Assembly: GCF_001267155.1 (NCBI RefSeq)
Contig: NZ_CP012357.1
Coordinates: 744,001-808,000 of the forward strand
DNA: 64,000 nt
Direction of reading: 5' to 3'
Source: Spiroplasma litorale
GTDB lineage: Bacteria; Bacillota_I; Bacilli_A; Mycoplasmatales; Mycoplasmataceae
Positions 43,740 to 57,148 of the stretch are shown piece by piece. How positions within the stretch are numbered: the first letter of the stretch is position 1; the number at the start of each line of letters is the position of its first letter. Below the pieces are notes generated by a model. That model worked only from the letters and a program-made list of their open reading frames with translations. It did not search any database and was not told the origin of the DNA. Position numbers and translations under genes: made by a program.

Positions 43740-44444
43740 TTATTTGATATCTGCATCATCGTCTATTATTAAAGTTAAATTTGGGTGTAACATTAATATT
43801 GAAGCTGGAAAATTACGATCTAATTCTAGTTTTAACAAGTTTTCAACTGCTTTTTGTTTATGTTTACCATTTACAATTAATAATATGTTTTTTACACTCA
43901 TTATACTTCTTGGCCCCATTGTTATATAAAAATTAGGAATATCTTCTTCGTTTTTATAAAAATTTATAGCATCTTTTTTATTTAAATTCACAGAAACAGT
44001 TCAATCATCAAATGTTGTCACTCCTGGTAGATTTCCACAAAAATGTCCATCTTCTCCTAAACCTAATACTACCAAATCAATTCCACCAATTGACTCAATG
44101 TATTTGTCATGATTTTTATAGTTTAATGCATTTAAATGATAAAAAGATTCTAGATTTATATTTATTTTATTTAAAAAAATATTATTTAACTCTTCACTAA
44201 CAAGACCTTTAGATAAATCATTTTTATATGGTAATTCATCAAAGTTAAAATATTTAATTTTGTTATTTTGTAATATATCTTTGTATTTTTCAGATAATAT
44301 TTCATACATTCTAATTGGTGTTTTACCAGCTGTAATAGCAATATTTATTTTTGAAGAACTATAATTATTTTTAATAAAATCAATCATAAATTTTGCTGCT
44401 TGTTGACTCATATCTTCATAATCTTTAGCAATTATTTTTTTCAT
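43740..44444 (-). CDS. nagB: NagB/AgaI-family amino-sugar-phosphate deaminase
   Basis: A 234-residue protein of the glucosamine-6-phosphate deaminase family. ITAGKTPIRMYEIL is the phosphate-binding loop, YFNFDELPY the catalytic Asp/Glu region and VVLGLGEDGHFCGNLPG the active-site histidine region; a C-terminal TMGPRSIMSVKNILLIVNG follows. The usual HIAFNEPG is HFCGNLPG, so another amino sugar (as in AgaI-like enzymes) or a lactonase-like role is possible. It is the last gene of the beta-glucoside-type operon, which is unusual company for a deaminase. Confidence 0.82.
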
Positions 44445-44465
44445 TTTTTTATCTCCTTAAAATAA

Positions 44466-45920
<1,455 letters not shown>

Positions 45921-45955
45921 AGCTACCTCTTTTATTTTTCTAAATTAATACTTTG

Positions 45956-48529
45956 TTATTTTAGATTTAGTTTGTACATTTTAAAGTTATTTTTTTCTTC
46001 TTTTGAAAAACTTATATATTCTTGATCAACATAACCAAAACTTATATCAGTTGCATTTATTGCATTAAATATACCTTTGTTATAGATTATTAAATTATCA
46101 AAATTAATATTTTTTAAAATACTATTCATTACGTCAATTGATTCTTTTAGCAATTCTTTTTTAAGTTTTTCAAAATTATTTATAGCATCTTTGTATTCTA
46201 CTTTTAATTGATTAACTTTTTCAATTAAAGGTTTTTTAACATCTTCAAAACTAAATTCATTAAACAGTTTAATTGATGCATTCACTTTTGATAACTCTAA
46301 TTTATCTTTTTTTTCAATAATTTTTAAAGCATTATAATATAATTTTTTACTTTTTTTATCTTCTTTATTATTTAAATTAATTAAAGCTTGTTCAAGTTTT
46401 GTTAGTTTACTCATATATTTAAAATATTCAGTAAATATACTTTTATTTGTTTTTATTTTATTCAAAATAACTGATTCTTGCTCAACAAAATCTTTTTTTA
46501 AAGATTGTTTTTGTTCTTTATTATAAATTACAGATAAAACTTTTTTATTAAATTTGTCGAATATATGTTTGGAATATTTAAACTCATCATTTTTTTCTTT
46601 ATACAATAAAATTGTAAATCCAGCAGCTGATCCAATTGATATAAATCAAGTTAAAACATATAACGCTTGTTCTTTAAAACCATCAATTCCTGTAACTGAA
46701 AACACTCCCATACCAGAAGGTCTAATAAATTCAATTTTCAATATTCCAGAAATAAACCCAGCAACTCCAGCTCCTAAACATCCACAAAAAAATGGTCTAA
46801 CCTTTGGTAAATTAACTCCATAAATCATTGGTTCAGTAATTCCAAACATCCCTGCGGTTAGTGCTCCTAAAGAAACTGTTTTTAATTGTTTATTTTTAGT
46901 TATTACTAATACTCCAACTCCTGCTCCAACTTGTCCGAATGCCCCTAAATAAACAGCACTTAGCATCAAAGTAGGTTGTGCTGGATTTGCCATAATTGTT
47001 GGAATCATAATTGTAAACACAATAGCAACGTGAACTCCAGTTAAAACTAATATTTGTCATGAGAAGGCAAATATCGCAACTCCAATCCCGATTGGTCAAT
47101 CTTCAATAAATTTAACAACCATTGATAAACCATATTCAATAAATGAAAGTGCTGGTCCTAGCACTAAAAATACTGGAATTATTGAAAATAAATATACAAG
47201 GAATGGTCTAAAAACTATATCAATGCTTGTTGGCATCCAAGTTTTTATTCATTTATCAGATAAAGCACATAAAACTCCAGCTGCTATAAATGGCAATACT
47301 GATCCTTCATATGATTTAACCAATACATCATAGTTTCCTAATTTAAATAATAATCAACCATTCCCAACTCAATCACCAAATGTTGGGTCAGGGTTAGGGT
47401 TTGGCATTATTCCATAAAACATTCTTGAAGTTAGTGTTAAACCAACAACAATTGCCATAACAGGATTACCTTTTAAATATTTACAAGTTGTATAGCAAAA
47501 CACTATTCCAATTAAATTTAATCCAACTTTACTAAGAATAAACAATACACCAGATAACATATCAGCAGATCAAACTGTATCTTCAGTAACTTCTTTTGTT
47601 ATATTTAAATTTACAAATAAAGATTGTAAGGCAGCTAATAATCCAACAGCCATTAAAATTGGAATATTGGGTGCCATTATACCAGACAACATCGTAAGTA
47701 ATCTTTTACTAATTGGAGGTTTTTTAATTAAATTTTTATTAATTACATCTTTAACAACGACTCCACTTTTAATTTTTACAACTTCATCTTTAACTTTATA
47801 ACATTCTCCTCCAATAATTATTTGTAACTCATTCCCATTTCAGTTAATACCTTTTACTAATTCATTTTTTGAAATACTTTTAGTATCAACCTTTGTTTTA
47901 TCAACGATATTAAATCTTAATCTTGTCATACAATTATAAACATCACTAAAATTTTGTAAACCTCCAACATCCTTAACAAAATCCTCCGCTGCAATTAAGT
48001 ACTTAGATTTATAAGATTTTAATTCTAATAGAGTATCATTATTGTTATCAGTATTTTTTATTTCTTTAATATCAACATTTATAATTGCAATTAAATCACC
48101 TTTTTCAGCATTTTCTTTTATTAATTCTTTAGAGATAATTTTAGTTTTTTCATCTTCAACAATTAATATTGGTGTTTCAGTAGATAAATTATTACTTTTT
48201 ATTTTATCTAAATCTACTGATAATAATTTTGATTTATTATTAACTATATCATTTTGATTAACAAAGTAATGAAAAGGTTCCCCATTTAATTTAACTGTAT
48301 CGATCCCTATATGCATTAATAATTTTAAATTATTTGAACTTAAAAATATTGCATGTTTAGTTTCAAAGATTAATTCAACTTTTGCGTCATTAATCGGTGA
48401 AAAAAAATTATTTTCTAAAGGCTTTATAAAAATACCATCACCCATTACTTTAGAAGAAAAAACATCATCACTACAATTTTCAATAAGTTTAACTTCACAC
48501 TTACAAGGTGCATATAATTTTATTTCCAT
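45956..48529 (-). CDS. PTS beta-glucoside-type transporter, IIA-IIB-IIC with coiled-coil tail
   Basis: An 857-residue permease with an unusual domain order. IIA comes first (YAPCKCEVKLIENCSDDVFS, LLMHIGIDTVKLNG with His73), then IIB (NCMTRLRFNI with Cys200, IIGGECYKV), then IIC (LTMLSGIMAPNIPILMAVGL, GVHVAIVFTIM, FGITEPMIYGVNLP). After the IIC a tail of about 200 residues is predicted from its heptad-like, Lys/Glu-rich sequence to be coiled coil, and it is not part of the normal family. The ATG at 48529 follows GGAGAG; one at 48562 lies upstream of that site. It carries its own IIA, which could also serve the IIBC and IICB permeases here that lack one. Confidence 0.88.
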
Positions 48530-48594
48530 ATAACTCTCCTTTCTATATTTTGATTTTTTCATATTAAAAAAATATATACTACATTATTAAGCTA

Positions 48595-48628
48595 ATAAAA
48601 AAGTACTTGCATTCTCTGCAAGTACTTT
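48595..48628 (-). terminator. Terminator after the RpiR gene
   Basis: AAAGTACTTGCA pairs with its complement over a 5-base loop, with T-rich sequence after it on the minus strand. It lies directly at the regulator's stop, so the regulator and the permease operon are separate transcripts or are linked by read-through. Confidence 0.75.
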
Positions 48629-49393
48629 CTAAGTATCAAATTTTATTGAAAAGTATGTAAATAAATAAATTAAAGCAAAATGTCTTATAACAAATTGAGA
48701 ATTATCCCCTTCAAAGTTTAGTATACATTTTTCCTTAAATGCCTTTAAATCAATTTTGTTTTTTTGGTATATTGAGGTTATAATGTAATTTTTTGAAAAA
48801 GAGTTTTCATTAATTCTATTTATAAAAAAATTAATTAGCGTTTCAACGTCTCTTCCTGTTAAAATCACAATATTTACAACATCTTTTTCATATAAGTAAG
48901 AAGTATCTCTCATAAAATTATTATGAATGTTAATTAATTCACAATATATATTTTTAGATTGAATTATCTTGTATATAAAATCAGATGATTCAATTGCTTG
49001 ATATGAAGAAAATATTCTTACCTTTTTATTTATTTTAATGTCATTGATAAGTTCTTTAATAAAATATTCATTTTTAATTACCCAAGTATTAACAGAGTCA
49101 AAAACTTGAATATTTTTTTTATTTTTGATAATTTCTAAATCATTTTTTGTTTTAATTATTATTCTTTCATACTCCATTTTTAATTTTGTTAATAATTCTC
49201 TATAACCACTACAACCTGTTTCTTGTGAAAATCTAGTTATTGTTGATTCAGAAACAAAACAATCTTTTGAAAACTCTTTTTGACTTTTAAAACTTCCTAC
49301 CAAAAACATTTCTAATATTTTTTTACTAATAATTTGCTTTGTTGTATTCTTGTTGTCTTTAGCCATATTTTCTAAAATTTCATATATATGCAT
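48629..49393 (-). CDS. RpiR-family regulator of the beta-glucoside operon
   Basis: A 254-residue regulator with an N-terminal helix-turn-helix (FSKDCFVSESTITRFSQETGCSGYRELL) and a diverged SIS-like sensor domain (KVRIFSSYQAIESSDFIYKI, VVNIVILTGRDVETL). The usual SIS glycine and serine motifs are weak, so its ligand may differ from known sugar phosphates. Its position before the IIABC gene suggests control of that operon. A large palindrome (49455) lies upstream of its start. Confidence 0.85.
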   Translation of the reverse strand: MHIYEILENMAKDNKNTTKQIISKKILEMFLVGSFKSQKEFSKDCFVSESTITRFSQETGCSGYRELLTKLKMEYERIIIKTKNDLEIIKNKKNIQVFDSVNTWVIKNEYFIKELINDIKINKKVRIFSSYQAIESSDFIYKIIQSKNIYCELINIHNNFMRDTSYLYEKDVVNIVILTGRDVETLINFFINRINENSFSKNYIITSIYQKNKIDLKAFKEKCILNFEGDNSQFVIRHFALIYLFTYFSIKFDT

Positions 49394-49454
49394 TTATTCA
49401 CCTCTAATAGAAAATATTAATTACTTTTATATTATTTTATATTATTTTAACTTT

Positions 49455-49504
49455 GAATATAAACAATAAAAATTAGCATATGCTAATTTTTATTGTTTAT
49501 ATTC
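49455..49504. repeat. Perfect 50-base palindrome
   Basis: The 25 bases 49455-49479 are followed at once by their exact reverse complement (49480-49504), with no spacer; the centre is AGCATATGCT. It lies between the start of the RpiR gene and the end of a broken lipoprotein. It may be a terminator for the lipoprotein (T-rich arms) or an RpiR operator. No loop means it could extrude only as a cruciform or act as a protein site. Confidence 0.75.
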
Positions 49505-49517
49505 TTTATAAGATTTA

Positions 49518-50699
49518 TTATTTATTATAATCTACAATTTTGATTCCCATTTCAACTTCGTATGTTCCATATATGATGATTACTTTAGTATTTACATTAG
49601 CTTTAATATAATCAACAGTTGAAGAAAAATAATCTGGATTGTTAAGTTTATAAAACGAAATAGAAAAATCTTTATTAGTTACAGTACTTGGAGTTAGTGA
49701 ATTTTCAGGATCATCAAATTCCCTTTTTGTTTAGTTGTAAATGAAATAGAGTCTGCTTTTTTATAATTAACAGTTATTATATTTGATTGTTCATCGTAAG
49801 TTGTATTATGTTCTTTTTCTCCTTCAAATTCTATATAATTTTTAAAATATTTAAAAACTAAATCTATTTCACCATATAGTTTTTTTGAGCCATTTTTAGC
49901 TGTTAATTTTGCAGATTTTGTATTTTCTTCTAATAAGTCAATATCATTTTTTGTAATTTTATATTCAGTATTTTTATCATTAAATGCTTTTACTATTACA
50001 TCTAGAGTTGGAGTTTCTCCTTTACCATTAATTGAACCTAAATCTTTTGTTGCTTTTGATAAATCTTTTTTAGCTTCTAATACAGTTACTTTAAATGCTA
50101 CATCTTTTGCATCCTTATAACTAAGAGTAATTGTTACATTTCCTGCCTTAACAGCTTCTAAAGTTATTGTAAATTTAGCTTCTTCTTTTGTTTTTGATGT
50201 GCTGACACTAACTTTAGCTATTTCATCTGAAGATGACGTAGCTGTTAAATTAATATCACTTTTTGAATTTGTAACTGTAACATCAAAAGGTTCAGACTTT
50301 TACCAACTTGAATAGTTTTTTTTCAACATTTGAAATAACTGCATTAGTTTTAACTGTAACTGTAAACTCCTTAATATAATTATCATATTTAACAGTAAAT
50401 TTAGCAACGCCTTCTTTTAAAGCACTTACAACAACATTAAATTTACCCTCTTTGTTTGTATCTTTATCTATTGAAGTTTTACCACTTGCTACTGTTTCAT
50501 CACTTGAACTAACACTAATTTCAGCATTTTCTACTGGTTTATTTACTGTAATTGCTACTGTTTTGCTCTCATTAACATTAATTAAAACATTTTCAATGTT
50601 ATTAATTTCAGTTTTATTTACGTCACCACACGAAATAACAGTGGCACTTGTTGTCGCAACGATCCCTGTTGCAGCTAAAAAGCTTAATAATTTTTTTAT
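49518..50699 (-). pseudogene. Ig-like lipoprotein, copy 3, decayed
   Basis: A third paralogue of 39784-41493 and 41894-43611. The signal peptide and lipobox are kept (VISC), but the start codon ATG of the others is ATA here; the only in-frame ATG is at 50726, before the ribosome site. The first Ig-like segment is open, then two shifts occur near VISNVEKK and GKS, and another near TTKQKGN, before the expected end TYEVEMGIKIVDYNK. The 75-residue module is missing. So this copy is dead unless ATA initiates and slippage restores the frame. Confidence 0.82.
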
Positions 50700-50715
50700 A
50701 TATTTATCCCTTTCT

Positions 50716-50727
50716 GTTGTAAACAAC
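50716..50727 (-). promoter_or_regulatory. Leader hairpin of Ig-like lipoprotein copy 3
   Basis: GTTGT-TT-ACAAC just before AGAAAGG on the minus strand. Compared with GTTGG/CCAAC in copies 1 and 2, the innermost pair changed from G-C to T-A on both sides, which suggests the stem is selected. Confidence 0.55.
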
Positions 50728-50858
50728 GTTTTATTATTATAAACTAAAATAATTCATTTATAAAACTTCTCAAGAGCTTAATTCATTCGAGTCACAAATA
50801 TGCTATAGTTTGTAAAAAATACAATGTGTTATAACTTAATTTATAAAGAGGTACATAT

Positions 50859-51308
50859 ATGAAAAAAATACTTACTTTTTTAATATCAGCAAATTTGTTT
50901 ACATTTAGTTTTATAAATGTAATTTCATGTTCAAATGATGAGTTTGGATATAATGTTAATACAAATAAAGTATATTCAACAAAAAATGAACTTATTAGTT
51001 ATGGAGATAAAATATATCTATTTTTTATTCTTGGAAATTATAACGATATTGATAAAACTCCCGATTTTCAAATTGAATCAAAAATGATATAAAGCAATAA
51101 AGATACTAAGACTATTGTAACTTATTTTAAATTAGCCAATATCGTTAAAAATAAACAAGAACAAAAATTATATTCTGCAAATTTAGGTTTTAACTTTAAC
51201 AATGAAAATAATAAGCCTCTAGATGATACGAATTATCAAATCGAGTTTAAAATTAAAGATATTATTGATAGTTTAGGAATAATTAACATAATTTTTAAAA
51301 AAAATTAG
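50859..51308 (+). pseudogene. Small lipoprotein with nonsense codon
   Basis: A 149-codon lipoprotein frame with signal peptide and Cys24 (VISC). It starts after AAAGAGG. A TAA interrupts it after FQIESKMI (51090), and the frame then continues SNKDTKTIVTYFKLAN to a TAG at 51306. It resembles the next gene at 51330 (shared TNYQIEFKI / TKYQLSFSL pattern), so the two are tandem paralogues. Function unknown. Confidence 0.72.
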
Positions 51309-51329
51309 TAGTTTAATGAAGGAGAAAGT

Positions 51330-51816
51330 ATGAAAAGATTAATTTGTTTTCTTTCAACATTTACTTTTGTTGCATCAACATCAACAAATGTTATATCATG
51401 TGGTAATGAGGATATAAGTTATCATACATACAAAACAATGCTTATGCAAATAAAGAAATTTTAAATGGATTAGATGATAGTATATCAATTATCCTTATTT
51501 TGGGAAATGATTGAATTCTTAATAACGGATTCACAATAATCCCAAATTTATCCGTATATAAAAATGACTCAGAATGGTTTGTTACTAGCTCTAAATTATT
51601 TAAATATTCAACACCAGAAAAAAAGAAGATAATAGCAGAATTTGGACAATGATAGTTATAGCAAATTATGATGAATCAAATAAATATTTGAATCCAACTA
51701 ATAATACTAAGTATCAATTAAGCTTTTCATTGTATGGTCCAAACAGTGACTGAAATCAAGGTTTGTTTGGAAGTTTTGGAAATGTTGAGTTATTGTATAA
51801 AGAAACTAATAAATAA
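51330..51816 (+). pseudogene. Small lipoprotein with two frameshifts
   Basis: Starts after GAAGGAGA with a lipoprotein signal peptide (Cys24 in VISC). The first frame stops after MQIKKF; a second frame carries NAYANKEILNGLDDSISIIL through KKKIIAEFGQW; a third carries MIVIANYDESNKYLNPTNNTKYQL to TAA at 51814. It is a paralogue of 50859-51308. It ends 19 bases from the convergent GH85 gene, with a short bidirectional hairpin between (TAGAAAT...ATTTCTA). Confidence 0.72.
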
Positions 51817-51835
51817 AAAAATAGAAATATAATTT

Positions 51836-54628
51836 CTATTCATAGTTATAAGAAGTATTAATTTTAGAATAATATATTTTTCCTGGAACACCGTTTTTAT
51901 CCACAGCTTGAACACCAATGTATATATACTGATTTTCATTTTCATCTAACTCATGAATATAGTGTCTTTTCATTGTAGTTTGGCCTAATTTATATCAACT
52001 TATTAAATTGTTAGAATAAAATAAATTATAATAGTCGGCTTCATTTCCTTCTGTTTCTCAATTAAATCTAATATTTGTATTATATTTTTCAGAATCTCTT
52101 TTAACGACATATTCATTATTTATTTTTTTAATTTTTGATTCAGTATTATCAATATTTGACTCTTTATTTTCAATTTTAAAGCATCCAACTGATAATAAAA
52201 ACTTTTCATCTTTTGGGTTTATGTTTAAACCTAGTTTTGCAATTCTGTTTTCAGAGTTAATACTGTTAAGTGTACTTAAGTCAGCGCTTATCTTGTATCA
52301 ACCATCATTAATTTCTTCAACATTAGTTGTTATTACGTTAGGTGATGAATTGTCTTTTGAGTCAGTATATGTAATATTAATCTCATCTGAAGTTAGTTTA
52401 TTATTAAAACTTTTATCAGATGAACTTTTTTTAACATAATAAGATACTTTATAATTATTTTTTGATAAATTTGTTCCCATTAAATTTCAAAAGTATTTTT
52501 GGCTTGTATCTCATGTTGGTTCAATTACTTTTCCACCATCATCAAAGTCATAACCCATACCTATTGAAATCGAATTACCTTTAACATAAGGATTGTAATA
52601 ATCATAATATGGACTTAATTGTCCTTTATCAGTTATTTTAGTTACACATTTACTACCATCATTTGTAGTAATTTTTAAAGTTTCACCACCACATGAATCA
52701 CCAATAGGTTTTGTAAAAAAGTCTCATTGGTATGTAGGATTAACATCGCCTAATCTTGAATTTGATCAAGGAAAAGTTTGATTATATAACAATTTACCAT
52801 CTTCATCCCTGTTAACAAAATAGATCCCTGAACCTGTTGAAAAGTAAGTAGTTAATGAAGGGTCATTATCTTTTTCAACATCTTTAATGTTTGTATCACC
52901 ATAATCACTATAATCATTTTCAATAACTTTATCAGCAATTACAGTTTTTTCTAAAAAGTTTTTACCAACTCCAACTCCAAATTCATATAAACCATTATCT
53001 TTATTAATTTCAAAGAATTGTTTTTTTGGTGAAGTAATTTCTGTCTTATCAAATTCTGATGATTTAATTCTTGGATCGGTTTGATAAATTTCATCAATGT
53101 TTTGAGTACCTTGACTTATCATTTCATTGATTCCCTTAGATTCTTCGCTCAAATAACTGTTCTTACCTGTCATTTGATATATTGAATAAAGATTTGATAT
53201 CTCTTGTTCCATAAGTAAATATTTATATTCATTTTCTTTTGTTAGAAATGGTTTTGAATTTACTCAATTTCTAAATGATTTTGCAAATTCATTTGCAGCA
53301 CCTGAGCCAAATAATGCAAATGAGCTACTTGGATTTTCAGTATCATAGCCACTATCTTTAGATCAAGGAAATATCATATTTTCATAATCATATGTCCCAA
53401 CACTTGGTATTGCAACACTTTCGTTATATAAATTATAGATATTTTTTCTTGCTTCATTATCATTATCTCTCTCTCTTTTAATGTAAGAATCAAGATTTAA
53501 TGATCTTGTTGAAAAATCTAACTGCATTCCATCGGCATTTTTTGCAGCTTCTAAAGATTTTTTTGATTTAGGTTTGTTTGTATACTCATCATATTCAAGT
53601 GATGCATCATTTGTATAATAAAAAATTCTTAATACTTTACCTGTTTTTTCTTCGAATGATTTTGCTTTTTCTCTAAATTGGCTCATTATTTTATTCATTT
53701 CTTCATTTGAAATTACATAACCATCACCTTGTGAACCATTTGCCTCATTATTAATAAATCAACCATCAAATCCAAGTTTTTGACATTGTTCAATTAAAAC
53801 ATCAACAATTTTTAAATATCCGTCTTTGTCATTTTCTAAAATAGTTCTAACAGATTCTCTTGTTAAATCTTCTCAACCAGACATGTATCATAATCCTAAA
53901 ACTGGTACCCCACTTTTATGAAGATACTCAGAATAATCTGCAAAAGCAGAAGTTAATCATCCTTTATTTGTAATAGCTGGTCAAGTATAAGATTGATGGG
54001 TGTAATTTAAATTAGTTAAATTTCCTCCAAAAGGATTTTTAGTTCCAATTATTGAACTTGATGAATTTGAAGGGTCATGAAACATATTAAAGAATGTTTT
54101 TGTTTGCTGAGTTTTTAAAGTTTTTTTAGCAACATAATTTCTATCTCTTAATTCTACTGTTGAAGTATTGTATGGTATGTCCATATCAGTTCCATCATTT
54201 CAATCAACTAGTTTATTAATATAATTATATTTTCTAGATCTTGAATTATATCCAAAATCGACCCACTGATTACCATTAGGTCTATATGATTTTATTAAAG
54301 GAGAACCTGTGGTTGCTTGTTTTCTTATAGAGTTATAACCTTTATAAGAGGTTGAATATTTATCATAATTAAATATCTTATCAACTGGACCTTGTCCTGC
54401 ACTAATCTCTTCTAAACTAAGGTTTTTATTATCTAAATTACCTTTAAAATCATCATACATTCAATTATAACTATCACCATCATCTGTTTGTCCTTTTGAT
54501 CAATCAAAATCTTCAAAAGATTCTAGGTATTCTCTAGATGTAAAATCACCAATATTACAAGAAATTACATTTATTGTTAAACTTGCGCCTAATGATATAG
54601 ACATTGCTAAACTCATTAATTTTTTCAT
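51836..54628 (-). CDS. GH85 endo-beta-N-acetylglucosaminidase lipoprotein
   Basis: A 930-residue surface enzyme. The signal peptide ends in NVISC with lipid-anchored Cys24. Residues about 60-560 form the GH85 catalytic barrel: NPFGGNLTNLNYTHQSYTWP, GVPVLGLWYMSG, and GFDGWFINNEANG with the catalytic Asn-x-Glu (Glu295). Beta-rich C-terminal domains follow (carbohydrate-binding-like FSNSRLG/TTYFSTGSG region and a fibronectin-like end, IRFNWETEGNEADYYNLFYS). GH85 enzymes cut the chitobiose core of N-glycans, so host glycoproteins are the likely target. Its start overlaps the stop of an ABC permease (TAATG), placing it at the end of a transporter operon. Confidence 0.9.
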
Positions 54629-55560
54629 TATTTTATACTCCTCATATATGCAAATCTAGCACCAACTCCAAATAATACAATTCATATTGATGACATTACA
54701 AAACTAACTGGTAAAACTATTTTAGAATTGTTTGTAAAAAAAGTAAATGGCACTTCTAATTTTGGATTATCAATAATTTGCAAAATATTATAATCATAAG
54801 AAGTTACGTTTGTTAGTAAACTTAATGCTAATCATTGAAAAGCCTTAATTGGGAAGAAATATCCTGCTGCATTGAAAGCAGCATTTATTATTGTGTCTAC
54901 AGTATAATTACCATTTAAAGCACAATCTCCTAAAATTAAAAATGTTATAACAATTATAGTATTTATTCCTTGGATTACATATTGCGATTTAATTAATGTA
55001 CATAGTATGTATGAAATCAATAATAAACATATCATATAAAACAAATATGTATTAATAGACATTACTATTGAAAAAAAGAATAAAAAACCTTCTCCAACTG
55101 TTTTATCCACCATAAACAAATCACTTAAGTTATTAAAAACATGTAAAGTATTTTTGTATATAAGAAATTGTTCAACAATAAGCAAAGAAATAATAAATGT
55201 AAAAAATGAGATTAAAGATACAATTACACCACAAATTAATATAGATAAGTATATTTTTCACTTACTTATAGAAAATATCTTAGTTTGTTTTAATAGAATA
55301 CTAGATTCAAAATTCGAGATAATAAATGATAATGTAAATAAAGAAAATGTGAAAGGTACTATAAACAATGTGAGAACTTCTCCCATTCTTTCAGAATAGT
55401 CCACATTCCCAAATTTAGTTTTAATTAAAAATAAAGAAACCCCTGCAAAAGTAGGCATAATTATTGAAAATATATACATTTTTGATGTTTTAAAGATTGC
55501 TTTAAAAATGTAATTAAATAAATCTCTAAAAGAAACTTTGTTAATTAATTGAGTTTTCAT
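54628..55560 (-). CDS. ABC transporter permease, second subunit
   Basis: A 310-residue protein with about six hydrophobic segments, starting after a cytoplasmic lead MKTQLINKVSFRDLFNYIFK. The layout (IFSIIMPTFAGVSLFL, LFIVPFTFSLFTLSFIIS, SILLKQTKIF) resembles ABC-2 type exporters. The stop overlaps the GH85 ATG by one base. It pairs with the permease at 55568 and the ATPase at 56412. Confidence 0.8.
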
Positions 55561-55567
55561 AATACAC

Positions 55568-56425
55568 CTACTTTCATTTAAAGAATCAAATTGATAAAAA
55601 TACTGTTGTGCTTGTTATTATAATTGACAATATTAACAACGCATAAATGTTACTAATAAAAACATAACTGTCCTTATCATTTATTACTTGATAAATCCCA
55701 CCCTCATAATCTACAAATGAAAATGAGCTAGTCATCAATATCAATCAAGACATATATTTTGTTAAAGATAAATATCCAAAATAAGTTAAAAAACCTGAAC
55801 TTGTTGTTATAAATGATGGTATTAATACATCAGAAAAAAGAGCTAGAAATGTAACCAATATTACTGGAACGATTGGTCTAAAAGATTTATATTTTATGAC
55901 ATCCATTATAGCGACACTAGTACAAAATACAACTATTTGTATTAAAATTAAAGCTAAAATAACTCAAACTCAATTTCATCATAATAAATTAGATAAATTA
56001 GAAAACCTTAAATTTAATTGAAAAGTTGACATTATATAGACCCATAATAGTGATAAACAAAAACCTATTATAGTGAATATAGAACTACAAATTATAAAAG
56101 AAAATATAATAGAGTATCTTTTAATTCCTACAAATTTCATCCTTTTAAGCAAAGATGATTCTTTAAGATTAGATAAATATAGTGCAAAATATCCCCCTGA
56201 TATAAATGCAGGTATTAGACTTAGACATATTATTTGAGGTGGTAATAAAACAAAGTTACTTGAATAATTAGAATATCCAAATGATAAAATAGATACAATT
56301 ATTAAAGAAGACAGATTTATTATTACCCATGCTCTTTCATTTCTTAAACTTAATGAAAGCGATATTCTCATTATTCTTCCAAAATTTGAAAAGCTTTTTT
56401 TGAAGTTTATTTTATTTTTGATCAT
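55568..56425 (-). CDS. ABC transporter permease, first subunit
   Basis: A 285-residue membrane protein of ABC-2 type, with six hydrophobic segments and the family-like PQIICLSLIPAFISGGYFALYL followed by ESSLLKRMKFVGIKR. In code 4 its C-terminus reads through TGA codons to a TAG at 55568. Its start overlaps the ATPase gene by 14 bases. Like its partner it has the exporter-type short loops rather than an importer EAA motif. Confidence 0.8.
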
Positions 56426-57131
56426 GATTTATTTCCTTAAAGTAATTTTGTAAAAATAATCTAACAGATCCAAATTCTTTAACAATTTCTTTTACGCTAC
56501 TATCTCTATAAATTTTCCCATTATTCAAAACTATAATTCTATTACTTATTTGTTCAATTTCTTCTGGTATATGAGAAATTATTAATAGTGTAATTTCTTC
56601 TTTTTTTCTCAATTCATCAAAGAATGAGATTAATTTCATTTGCATTTTTAAATCAAGACCTGTTATAAGTTCGTCTAAAATCAAAATTTTTGGTTTTTTA
56701 ATTAAAGATAACAATGAATTAAATCTTTGTTGCTCACCACCAGAACAATAATTTAGTCTTTTATTAATAATGTTTTTAACTTCAAAAATATCTATAAGAC
56801 TATTGATGTAATCATCATTTTTTCAATTTTTACCAGAAAGTAAATTTAATAAATCTATTGCTCTTGTATTAAAAGGTCAATCACCCTTTTGGAATTGAAT
56901 ACCAATACTTTCTTTTAAAACATTATCAGTTTCATTTTTACTATCTAAGAATAATACTTTTCCTTCTGTTGGTTGAGTTATTCCAGCGATTATTTCAACA
57001 AGAGTAGTTTTACCACTACCATTTGCACCAAGTATACCTATACTCTCACCATTTTTAATTTCAAAGTCAACACCATCTAAAACAACCTGGTTTTTATTAT
57101 ATTTTTTTGTTACATTTTCTATTTTTATCAT
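56412..57131 (-). CDS. ABC transporter ATP-binding protein
   Basis: A 239-residue ATPase. Walker A is GANGSGKTT, the signature is CSGGEQQR, Walker B is ILILDELI, and the switch histidine is in IISHIPEE. It powers the two permeases that follow. The closest family by layout is the ABC-2/multidrug or polymer exporter group. The operon order is exported protein, ATPase, permease, permease, GH85. Confidence 0.93.
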
Positions 57132-57148
57132 ATTTATATCTCCCTAGA

